From Pholis gunnellus (Eukaryota > Chordata > Actinopteri > Perciformes > Pholidae): 64,000 bases of DNA. Positions 38,201 to 48,179 of the stretch are shown here, in pieces. Location of the stretch: positions 14,385,787 through 14,449,786 of the forward strand of contig OU342821.1 in assembly GCA_910591455.2 (NCBI GenBank). The letters run 5' to 3'. Positions within the stretch are counted from its first letter, which is position 1, and each line of letters starts with the position of its first letter. Both the position numbers and the translations under genes were made by a program. The notes below the pieces were generated by a model that was not told the origin of the DNA, made no database searches, and saw nothing but the letters and a program-made list of their open reading frames with translations.

Positions 38201-39626
38201 TGTATCACAAAGGTGTAACACTTTAACTTTCTTCCTCTCCTCCTCAGGCCTGGGTCTGCCAGCCCCAGTGGGAAGCCCTCTGGTCCTGGAGGCATGTTAC
38301 CAACACATTACGCTCAGCAGGTATTTATTTATATTTTTTAAATGTGTGTTTGTGTACATCCTGCATCTCAAAAAGATTGCTTTTAAGAATTAAAATTGAA
38401 TAACACGATTGATTAAACGCATCCACATTTTCTTCACCTGACATCATTTACAGTTGGAATACACTAACGCACTGATGAGATGCGTTTGAAGAAACGCACC
38501 TGCGGCTGATTTCAATTCTGAGATTTTTTTTCCAACGAAATTAAATTCTGGAATGCTAATTATTTGTGTTTTCATTTATTCCCCCCACCCCCCTCCTCCT
38601 CCTGTCCCGGGCCCAATAGGTCTCAACTGCTCAGGGCAACATGGTGATGCACATGCGTCCCCCCCCCACTGGCCCTTTCCCCAACCCCATTCAGAGACCA
38701 GTCATGCAGGTCAACAAACCTGTCCACATCCGCCCCCCCCCTTACCCCAATCCTGGCCGTGACCTTTCCCACTCCACCCCTCCCTCGGTCCCCGAGGCCC
38801 CTCTTAAAGGGCCAGAGGATGGCATGAAGGTGAGCCACCCACTATAAATATAGGTAATTTGATTTCATCCATTTTCTTTTTCTCTATTTGCATTACTTGT
38901 GTTGTGTATGTTGTCAGTGTGCCTTTGACTTTAGATTCATAGTTAACATGCTGTATCTGACAGGTCTTTATAGGATACATGTGTAGTGCTGTAAGTCTGA
39001 TCTGGCATAGTGTGATTCTATACTGTTAATAATAATAATAATATTGATGTGTTTATAGCATTAACTGTACTATTAATATTTCAGTTATCTAGAATATTCA
39101 TTGCAGCATTCTTAATCCATGTGGTAGCAGTGATAACTTGTATTCCTGTGTATATAATCAAATATGAATAAATGTTCACACATTATTGGATAGTCTAAGG
39201 CTGATAGATGGATAGCTGAGAATGTTTCCCGCCTCATGACACTGTACAACCCAAATATATTATATTAACCCAGTATAATAAACATAACACTGTTGTTCCA
39301 GACAAAGCATAAATTGTTAAAGTAACTGCTGATATTGACCGAAACAATGCAGACGGATAAAATTGTCCCTGTTTAAATATTTAACATCAGCCTCGGGCTA
39401 TCAGTGTTGGTGCATACATGTGTTGTCTTCCATGTGCTGCTGTAGGTCTCTGTAACGCTGCCTCTTCTTTGTGCAGAATAAAACCATGCGAGAAGTGCGC
39501 AAGGCGGTGGGTGAGGGAAAGACCAGCAAGCTCCAGGAGCCCCTCCCCCCCACGGGGCAAGCCAAACCAGCACGCTCTGGAGCCATCAAACCACAGGCGG
39601 TGCAAGTAGAGGAGGCCAAGGCGTAA
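27269..39626 (+). CDS. prrc2b: Proline-rich coiled-coil 2B (PRRC2B/BAT2-like), 30 coding exons
   Basis: Thirty exons join in frame into 2217 residues, close to the human protein (about 2230 from memory). The start MSDRLGQITK-KDGKSKY and the BAT2 N-terminal domain (exons 1-5, roughly residues 1-200) are nearly identical to human. Exon 11 encodes a charged helix, roughly residues 516-556 (RARRRREEEER). Exon 15 (about residues 800-1475) contains GPIKKPVLKALKVEDKE, RNNWIFIDEEQAFG, an RG/RGG-rich stretch and RRRRPPRQDKPPRFRRL. The C-terminus has GPIGNERSLK, ESARKAWENS, MPPMPVASVAPS and SGAIKPQAVQVEEAKA. PRRC2 proteins are cytoplasmic RNA-binding factors tied to translation initiation, leaky scanning and stress granules; the chain is mostly disordered. 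Exon coordinates are in the next two entries. Confidence 0.97.
32379..39626 (+). other. prrc2b: prrc2b coding exons 15-30
   Basis: Exons: 32379-34406, 34703-34863, 35120-35235, 35327-35468, 35715-35791, 35934-36221, 36365-36466, 36552-36744, 36843-36940, 37046-37173, 37302-37542, 37681-37848, 38041-38120, 38248-38320, 38620-38829, 39477-39626. Exon 15 alone is 2028 bases and carries the RG-rich segment at about 33160-33345. Its donor is the weak GTGTGG. Exon 16 has a tandem acceptor and could begin at 34700. The stop TAA is at 39624-39626. Confidence 0.9.
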
Positions 39627-42010
39627 CAATGGACCTTAAAATCCTCAACACCACTCAGCCGAGCCCCTTGACCAATGTCTGAGCCTACCAACACCCACCT
39701 GATCCCAAGGCTCCATGGCAAGGGGCCTACATGCAGACATCATGATGAAATACCCCTCTTGAACTATCAGAACTGGACACTATTATTTCACACCACGTAT
39801 AGAGATATATAAATATATATATAAATATATACATAGACACAGTCTTTTAAACAGATCTCTTCAAGGTCCTCTTTAATTTATTATTAGTCACTTTTAAGAG
39901 ATTGGTAAAAGAGAAAAGATATTTCTGTTTTTTTTTTTGTTTTTTTTTGTGTTTCTCTCCAAGGTGGAGGAAGGAATATGGCCAACTCAAGACAGACGGT
40001 TCATTTTTCATACCATTTTGCCAAACTGTATTTACTCCCTCTTTATGGACTGTAGCTGTTTAAGACCGGGCAGACTCTTGATACAACTATGAGAAGCTAA
40101 AGTCTGTCAACACTTTTTAAACAAATTTAAAATGCAGTGGGGCACTTTTTTGTCATTTTTCATTGTCATTTTTGCTGGTAATTATAAAAGAATCATCACC
40201 CATTCCTGCTATTGGTAAAGGACTTATTTTATTAACCCAGAAAAAAAAAGAAATCCTCCAATTTGAGGAGATTGCATGTCAACATGGCAAAACGTCAAGT
40301 GCATCGCCCTAGAAATGCGTCTTCTGGGGTACTTAACCCCGCCCACGAACTGTGCTGAAACTCAGTGCTTTCCTTTTACAGTCTTCTGCTCGCTCTCTTC
40401 TGTATGTAAATTGAAAGGTGGACATTTTTACCAAAATCATGTTGCTTCCATGAAACTTCACCGGCATTGATGCAGCATGTGACGTGCTGAACGTGGGTCA
40501 ACTTTGCGACGACACCCCTTTTTTTTAGAACAGAGCGACCTTTCACAAGGACTGTACCTGAACTCAGCATTCATAGCGCTGCCATCGACTGTGGATGTTG
40601 CTCAACCAAGCTGGCAACACATTTGTTTGGGGGGGGGAGCGGGGGGCGCATTGTGAAGTTTTTGTGTGGGCGGGGAGGGGGGGAGGGAGGACCCCCCCCC
40701 CCCCCCCCCCTTAAAATATCTGATTGAAATGTTTGCTTTCTTCTTGCTGTGTTTGGGTTGTAATGAATCAAATCTGTTAATGAACATGTGATGTAAGTGA
40801 TGGTTTTTACATCCCTCAGTCTTCTTCTTTAAAGGCTCTTAAAAGACATTTCTCTTAATTCCGTTTAACAGTACTGTGGAGACCTGTGGAGGAACGGATT
40901 CAGCACCATTTGATTATTCAGCATCTGGTCTCTTGAGTTGGCACTAGCAATAAATGCAGCCTAAACTATAATCACAATCAGGGTCCAAATAACCTTTTTC
41001 TCTGTTAGAAGCTAATGGATCACAAATGAGGGCGTTTAGCATCGCTTGTTGAATTAACATACAATTTGCCTAAGCTTTATTTGTGAGCGCTGCAGTTCCA
41101 GAGGACTACGAAGGACTTTTTTAAAGTGTTTGTTCTATTTGAAAAATGTGAAGCTGTTGGAATCATTACTTTTTTTTTTTCATTTTGAAACTCTCAATGC
41201 CAATGTCAAAACTGGTTCAATGTTACTGCTTACCATTACGCTCCATGACACTACAAAATGTTGCGATTTATCTTTGACAGTGTTTCACTGGTATATATGT
41301 ATATGCATATTTTACTGTACGGTCGCGCCTCTTCAGCGAGGGGAGGCTTAAACCCACATTTCATTTTAGATATTGTGGCACTATAAAGGATTTAACGTTG
41401 AAAAGGTCACTGTGTTCTCAGAATGGACTGCTTTCACTTGTTAGGTTTATCGGGCTTGGAGTGTTTTTGCCTCTCATCCTTTACCGCAAAAGATCCTGAT
41501 GCTTCTCATCACTGTACCCGCACCAAAATGTTGCCCTGACTTCCTTTTTTTTTTTTTTTGTGTGTGTGTACTTCTAAGATGCATATTTCATTTTGTCAAA
41601 GGACCAGTGCTTTCTACAGCTGATCCAGCATTCTATTTATCCTACCGGATCTTTATCCTTTCAGATATTTGGTCATTACTCTCCCTTGTTTAAAACGAAA
41701 AAGAAGAAAAAAAAAGAGCTTATTGAAAGAAAAGAAATAAAGCAGTTGTGATTTCTTAAATGTACTGTTGATTCTGTATTCTCACTTTGTCATATTAAAA
41801 CCATGCATCAAATTCTTGTGGAAGCAGAGATTTTGGAGGAAATGATTTTAGGCTAAGTGTTCATGTGTTGTGGTTTTAGCATATCGAGCAGAAGTGTTCA
41901 GATCAGCTTTTCCTCAAGCCACCGGAGCACCACCAGTAGTTACACCTTAAGTGGACCTCACCTTCAACGAGCATTTGAAATATGTTTTAATAAACATTTA
42001 GTTTGCGTGG
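39627..42010 (+). other. prrc2b: prrc2b 3'UTR with two polyadenylation signals
   Basis: About 2.4 kb without coding potential after the stop. Canonical AATAAA hexamers at 41736-41741 and 41989-41994 allow two transcript ends. The UTR is U-rich in places and includes a G-rich block followed by 19 C at 40629-40710. Confidence 0.7.
40629..40710 (+). repeat. G-rich block followed by C19 in the prrc2b 3'UTR
   Basis: G runs at 40629-40637, 40641-40646, 40668-40670, 40672-40675, 40677-40683 and 40685-40687 are followed by an unbroken C run at 40692-40710. The RNA could form a G-quadruplex from the G runs or a G:C hairpin with the C run. Part of the length may be polymorphic or a sequencing artefact of homopolymers. 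Confidence 0.8.
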
Positions 42011-42470
42011 ACACATTTGCCATAAAACCTAACTGGAACAACTGTCTTGTTTCTTCGTCTGTTCTCTACACACTACTGTAACCCATGCAGGGAACAGTTG
42101 TTGAATTATGCTTATTTATGAAATGAAGGCTGGTTACATCTTCAGGCCTCTAAAAATCACCCAGATGAGAGAAGGGGTGTAAAATCGTTGTTTTAAATAA
42201 GTCCTGTACACTAATGAGCTGTAATGTGGGATGGACGATACCATTGTAAGTGGGTTGGGAATGCACTATTAATGTAGAAACCACTCTTAAATGTCAGCAT
42301 AACAATACAACACATTATTTAAGAATGAATCCAGCACTACCAGAATCCTTATATAATAAAGTTAAGTTTATTTTTTACCTCGACGCGATAATTCTCCAAT
42401 GTTTGGTCACGATTTCGTTAATAACAGTGACCCACAATAATAACGCACCTGTAAAAAAAAAATGGGTTTG

Positions 42471-42658
42471 TGACGTCAGAAGTGTCAAATTCTTTGGATG
42501 TTTGCAGGACAAAGAGACTTGTCTGGACGAAGAGAGTCTTCCGTCTGCAGCTGCGTGGTGGTCTCGCGGAGTGAGGAAGTCTCGTACGTCACCTCCCAAC
42601 AAACACGGCTTTTTTACCTCCGAGCATTTTGTGTTTCTACTGCAGATAGCTACATAAG
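42471..42658 (+). promoter_or_regulatory. Promoter and non-coding first exon of the 135-residue protein gene
   Basis: A full palindromic CRE, TGACGTCA, is at 42471-42478 and a half-site TACGTCA at 42585-42591. A splice donor AAG|GTAACT ends a presumed untranslated exon at 42658. A strong acceptor (TTTTAATTCTAACAG, ending 43634) precedes the exon with the start codon. The exact start of transcription is unknown. Confidence 0.55.
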
Positions 42659-43696
42659 GTAACTTTTTCAACTTTTTTTTTTGTAGACCCCGCCATGGCA
42701 GAGATGGTGTCCCGTGTCGTGTTGCACGCGCATACTTATTGAAAACGTTAAGCATTCGAATTCACCGTTTGGGCTTTTGGCGACCTTGTTCACGAGGCTC
42801 TCTGGATATTTGATGTTGATGTTCTGTTTTTGTTACAATGTTAACTAAAAAAGCATCGCGAGGGCCTAAACGTGACCCAGTGCTTTGCTTCTAGTGGGGA
42901 TGAAAGTTGGTCGTAGGCTTTATTATGACACATCTGACGTTTACCACAATTAACCGTAATTCAGAAAAGCTTTCTTTAATGTTTGCCTAAATTATTATTT
43001 GCCTAGTCTGCAATGTCTCTCTAAATCAGATTCAAGCTGAAAGTGCGTTGGCGTGTTTTACCCGTCTTGTGGGGACATAGAGTCTGATTACACGGTCATT
43101 TTGTAGGGAGCTGACTCTTTCATGGTGACAATAGCACGTCCTCATAACGTCATATGTTACATTTTAGGAGGAAGACTTGTTTTAAGGTAATGGTTAGGCT
43201 GGCTGTTAGGGTAATTCTCCTGGAAATGAATGCAAGTCAATGTAATGTCCCCAAAAGTCATGAAAACACGGTGTGTGTGTGTGTGTGTGTTTAGAAGTTG
43301 AACATTGAATACAGATTTTTACTGTTTATGTTCTCATCCAGTTGCAAGTGATATTGAGATCCTGGCAAAAACACAATTTGCTGTATTTCTCATGATCGGT
43401 GACATGGTTCAGATACTGGTGATGATTATAAAATGTGTCTGAAAAGACAGCAGCGGGGTTGTTGCACTGCAGTACAGAAGGGTTCCCTGTAGGACATCTG
43501 TAAAGAAAGTGTACGTGGAGTCAAAGCGGTGTCTCCCTCTGGTGGTTGCACCTAAAAGTCAGTGAAGAAACCTTTAACAGGTATCAGGACTTTGTTTTAA
43601 AAAGACATTTAATTTCTCATTTTAATTCTAACAGGCCTCATAAGCCAGTTTGTTTCAATACATACTTAAATAACAGGTGTGTTCCTGTGACCCAGG

Positions 43697-44702
43697 ATGG
43701 CGACCAAGGGTGGCGTCAGGTCCAATGAAGGCCTGATGATGATGCAGGAGCTCGACGACCGGCTGAAAGAGCAGATTGACAAACTGGAGCATGTTCGCCT
43801 TGGCGCTGTCGAACTGAAGGACAACTTGTCTGGGGTAAGTCTGCAGTAAATCCCTATCTGATCTCATTTTCCTTGAGCTCTCTTCTATTTTGACATTCAT
43901 TTCTTCTAAAAACAGAGCACCGGCGATCTTACCCAGTCCATCGCTGACCATCTCGAATGGTTGAATCACTTGTCGGAGCGAGTGGAGACTCTTCACATGA
44001 ACACGGCTGTTTTTGTTCAGGTGAGAAACTGATGGTAAAATAGAGTTTGTGATGGCATTTGGGTAATGTGCAAAGAACAACTGTATTTTGTTTAAACAGC
44101 ACCGTGAATATTCATGCCATAATAATAATAAAAATGGGTCTTAAACACAAATTTAAGGATATACATAAAAATACAGTAGCCACTTTTGGGTCCTTGCCAT
44201 TTCAGTGATAGTGATTCAGTTGTGTATATTATCAAACAAACTTTGACATTTAATCAAATTACCATAAAAGCAATTGCCACATAAACAATAGATAGCAGTT
44301 GCCCACTTTGCCTGGCTGGTAATACAGCATTGTTTGTGGGAACACTTTTATTTCAGAAAGTTGTATTAAATGTTTGAGTAGCCACATGAGATTGAATCTC
44401 GGATGAGAATGACCCGTACAAGGACGCGTACTAGCAAAGCAAAGCAGAGCATAGTACATAAATAGTTTACATTGTTTTGTAGACTGCTGAATCATCATCT
44501 ATGTGAGAAACTTAATTTCTGCTTCATCTCTTTTCAGATGAATCCCAAGCCTCGCGCATGGGCAGGGAAGCAGAGTTCCAAACATGGCTACCGCTTAGGA
44601 CGTCTCCACCAGGCTGACGACGCCCAGTCAGAGTTTGGCTGGTCCCCCATCCGCACAAGACGAAACAGCGACGCTGCCTCTGAGATGTCGTGTAACTGGT
44701 GA
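43697..44702 (+). CDS. Unidentified 135-residue coiled-coil protein (three coding exons)
   Basis: Exons 43697-43834, 43916-44020 and 44538-44702 have clean GT-AG borders and are all in phase 0, giving 135 residues. The start ATG has a good context (CCAGGATGG). Exons 1 and 2 encode an amphipathic, probably coiled-coil stretch (LDDRLKEQIDKLEHVRLGAV, then IADHLEWLNHLSERVETLH). Exon 3 encodes a basic, low-complexity tail (RAWAGKQSSKHGYRLGRL and SPIRTRRNSDAASEMSCNW), where RRNSD looks like a basophilic kinase site. A polyadenylation AATAAA follows at 44908-44913. I do not recognise the family. The length and helical repeats resemble small adaptor subunits, but that is only a resemblance. It lies tightly between prrc2b and edf1. 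Confidence 0.82.
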
Positions 44703-44907
44703 TCTGCTAGACTGTGGCCTGTTGATCAACCGAGGTTGCAATCAGTGCAACATATTGTACAGCTCACTTCCACCAAATTGATGATTGAAGACCAAAGTCT
44801 TTGCACTTGCATGTTTTTGTTGGTACATTTTCACTCATTCCAATACATGTAGTGTAAAACTTAACATTTGTCTATGCCCTGCATGAGTTGAACACTCTAA
44901 ATGTTTT

Positions 44908-44913
44908 AATAAA
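44908..44913 (+). promoter_or_regulatory. Polyadenylation signal of the 135-residue protein gene
   Basis: Canonical AATAAA about 205 bases after the stop codon, followed by a T/TG-rich stretch (TGTGTTGGTTTT). It supports a short, complete transcript that ends before edf1. Confidence 0.7.
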
Positions 44914-45375
44914 ATCCTGGATAATCTTATCTAATCAATGTGTTGGTTTTATCTCCATGCTACCTTTGTGTAAAGTTAGTGAAATTCCCTAAACTGAATA
45001 GAAAAAACATTACACACATTCCATACAGTTGGTGCAAGTCAGCAATACATTATTCAAAATAAAGTCTATACTAATTTCTAATAAAATACTTTGGAGGCAA
45101 TCTGCACTGTCACGGCTGGAAACCTGTTATGCGGATGTAGTTCCGCGTCTTCGCCAGCAGAGGTCGCTGCTGAAACTATTATGTTACTGTTCGTTTGTCT
45201 GTTGTAAATAAAGCTTTGGCAGATCGCGTGGGTAATCGTTCTGGAAGGAGCGTCACATTACCCGTTGTAACACTACCTTTCTTTAAAAAAAGGGATCATT
45301 TTGAACACACCACGAGTTGTACTTATTTTTGTATCTATATTAAATATTTTGAGTAACTAGTGAACCACTGAAAAC

Positions 45376-47625
45376 ATGGCAGAGAGTGACTGGGATACCG
45401 TGACTGTGCTGAGGAAGAAGGGGCCGACTGCTGCCCAGTCCAAATCCAAGCAGGTTAGCACGAACACTTTGTGTTTTTAACTTTGTTGTGCAGCACACCC
45501 TTAACTATGGATCCTCTAACCTAACAAGATTTTCAAGTTATAGTGAACACCAAATTAAACTGCTAGTGCGTAGTATATTTGTAAAAATAAATGTTTACAC
45601 GTGGTGTATGGGTTAACTCGACACCCCTCATGCTTCGTGGGTTAGTTTAACGTTAGCTAGTAACAACAACAGTGGACATGTTAGCTAGATAGCCAAACAT
45701 TATTATCATTAAGCTATCTTGGAGTCTCTTCGGTAAACCAAACCTCACACAGAAAGTATTAACGTTACACAAGTCAGGGAGACAAGTTAGCTAAGTTTAC
45801 TCTTTGCTTTAACACTTGACGGTGACCAAAATAGCAACTGGCTAGCTAGCATTAGCCAACTAACCTGAAGATACACTTGGCTAACGTCAGTTAGGCTAAC
45901 GTTACTCTACTCATAAGTAACGCCACTCAATGAACAAACGTATGCTCTTAAGTGTGATAGGACGTCATGCACAACCCGTATACATGTGATGATTGTTAGC
46001 TTAACGTTAGTTGAACACCTACGATCATGCTGTAAATGCCCTTAAAGGTTACAGACAAATCAGCATAATTTTATGATATGAATATATGTTTAGTGTTAGT
46101 CCTGGGTAATAAATGTTACCAGAAAGATTAGCAACAGACTTATTGGTTGTAAAGGTGGCGTTGTTGTGCTCAGGCAGCTCTGACCGTGTTGTCTTTTGTT
46201 TAATTTATGCGTCAGATAAGCAGATTCGTTACTTATTAACTAACAGATGATTTATAATGATAAGCCAAAAGCTGAATAAAGTCCGGTCATAATGCAATCT
46301 ACAGTCAATGAATCTGGAGTGTGTTTTGAAGTTTAAGATTTGAACATGTCCATCTTTTCTCTAGGCAATCACTGCTGCTCAGAGACGCGGGCACGACGTT
46401 GAGACATCCAAAAAATGTAAATTTATACTTTCTGTACAAATGTGTCATTTTCCAAGTGGTAGCTAACTGCTTGTGCTGTGAGTATGCTTATGTTGCACGT
46501 CTACCGCCCCGGATGATGCCCCAACATCTCTTTGATCTGCTTCTCGTCACACAGGGTCTGCAGGGCAAAACAAACAGCATCTTGTGACGAAGAACACATC
46601 CAAACTGGACCGTGAGACAGAGGAGCTGCACCACGACAGGGTTCCCCTGGAGGTGGGGAAGTACATCCAGCAAGGCAGACAGGAGAAAGGTCTGACCCAG
46701 AAAGACCTGGCCACTGTGAGTATACAGTCATCCCGTATCGACGTGCAAAATGTAGCAGCCGGTAGTACTGCTTGAACAGATGCCGTTTGTCAGTATTTGT
46801 AAAACATTGTGGTGTCTGTTTTTTTTTTGCTCTAGTGTAAACAAATGCAGCCCGTAAATAGATATCCAGCAACGGGAAGTGTTTGAATGGTTTTGCAGGC
46901 TTGTGTTATAACACAATTGTAAATCTTTTCCTCAGAAAATTAATGAGAAGCCTCAGGTCATCGCAGACTACGAGTGTGGGAAAGCAATTCCCAACAACCA
47001 GGTCCTGGGCAAGGTAGAGAGAGTAATCGGTAAGTATATTCTTCGCTGAAATGGACTGATAATGATTGATATGTCTCAATTGCCAGTTGTAAAACACATA
47101 TGCTCTATATCATATATGTTTCACCCTCTTTAAGAGCCGTTGCCTTTTTTAAAAGGTTGTGTGCTTGTAGACCTTGGTGTCACAGTGGGTTATAAACTAC
47201 ATCAGCTTTGCCCTCAACTCAAAAGCGGTCAGCTCTTAGACGATGAAGCCTGTTATAATATAGACTGTTAGTTACATATTGTAACTCCCTATTCTATGAG
47301 TATAGCAGTCTACGCTTGCGGGCCCCTCTGGCTCCCATCTACACCAGCTGAAGCACCAGAACTGCGTTCACCTGGCCGTTATTTTTCGCAAGTCCGTACG
47401 TGACAGAGGTCCGTGCGGGGCACAATGGCGCAAAAAACATCTTCATGACTGTGCATGTGCGCAGGGCTGAACCCATTAGCGACAGCTCCGAGAGGGCTAC
47501 GCCTATACTCGTAGAATCTGGTGTTGCAATACGTAACTATTATTCATCTTCTGTCATGAACAGGGCTGAAACTGCGGGGGAGGGATATTGGCCTACCACT
47601 GGAGGACAAACCCAAGAAGAAGTGA
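45376..47625 (+). CDS. edf1: Endothelial differentiation-related factor 1 (MBF1)
   Basis: Five coding exons (45376-45453, 46365-46416, 46555-46715, 46936-47029, 47564-47625) join into 148 residues, the same length as human EDF1. The N-terminal MBF1 domain begins MAESDWDTVTVLRKKGPTAA and contains KLDRETEELHHDRV. A Cro/C1-type helix-turn-helix occupies about residues 81-135 (VGKYIQQGRQEKGLTQKDLA, then KPQVIADYECGKAIPNNQVL). The C-terminus, GRDIGLPLEDKPKKK, differs from the human tail but keeps its basic character. The protein bridges TBP and DNA-bound activators, and it also binds collided ribosomes and helps to stop new initiation. Intron 4 contains a MITE. A polyadenylation doublet lies at 48145-48154. 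Confidence 0.97.
47269..47539. mobile_element. MITE with 37-base terminal inverted repeats in edf1 intron 4
   Basis: The left end 47269-47305 and the reverse complement of the right end 47503-47539 agree at 31 of 37 positions, both starting TAGTTAC and ending GAGTATAG. The 271-base element has a GC-rich centre and no coding frame of its own. If the ends are taken as GTTAC...GTAAC, it is flanked by TA on both sides, as in Tc1/mariner-like insertion; the family is not proven. Similar end sequences are frequent in fish transcripts. It occupies half of intron 4. Confidence 0.85.
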
Positions 47626-47725
47626 AAACAAAGCCTCGAAATCAGCCCTCCCCAAGTCCCATCTTTCCCTGTTTCTGAAACAAGAACTCTTTCCCAACCC
47701 CACTTCCAAGAACCCTCAAAAACTC

Positions 47726-47764
47726 TCCTCCCCTCCCTCCCTCCCTCCCTCCCTCCCTCCCTCT
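47726..47764 (+). repeat. (CCCT)n microsatellite
   Basis: About nine tandem CCCT units in the edf1 3'UTR, just after the stop codon. Confidence 0.9.
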
Positions 47765-48144
47765 ACCTGGGCTGATCTCACCTGTGTCCTGCCTGAGGAC
47801 CTGGTGCTCCACTGCATAACAGGCTGCATACCGAAACAGTTTCTTGACCACATAATCAAATGATTGATTGAACGTCACACACTCGAAGTTCTGTGAATCT
47901 TCTTTTCACCTATGTCTGCTTTGGCATGATCGATTCAACTTTTTGATAGTAATGTAAACTCGTTTAAAAAGTAGAATTATTTTTCATGGCCAAACAAACT
48001 AGTTTGACTCATGGTTATTCTGAGCATGATGTTAAGCCAAAAGTGCTTGATTGCATCTTTTTTTTTTCAGACACTTGAGACAGTGAGTGGATGTCATAAC
48101 AGTGTTGAAATGTTTTTAATACTGTGCTTCGCTTTGATCTAAAG

Positions 48145-48154
48145 AATAAATAAA
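48145..48154 (+). promoter_or_regulatory. edf1 polyadenylation signal (overlapping AATAAA doublet)
   Basis: AATAAATAAA gives two overlapping hexamers about 520 bases after the edf1 stop, followed by a GT-rich stretch. This is the likely end of the edf1 transcript. Confidence 0.75.
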
Positions 48155-48179
48155 GTTTGGCAGGTCGTGACTTTTCTGG

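Noticed and set aside
47400..47678. Open frame of 92 codons spanning the end of edf1
   Set aside because: It starts in the intron 4 MITE and runs across edf1 exon 5 in another frame; the exon is explained by the GLKLRGRDIG frame.
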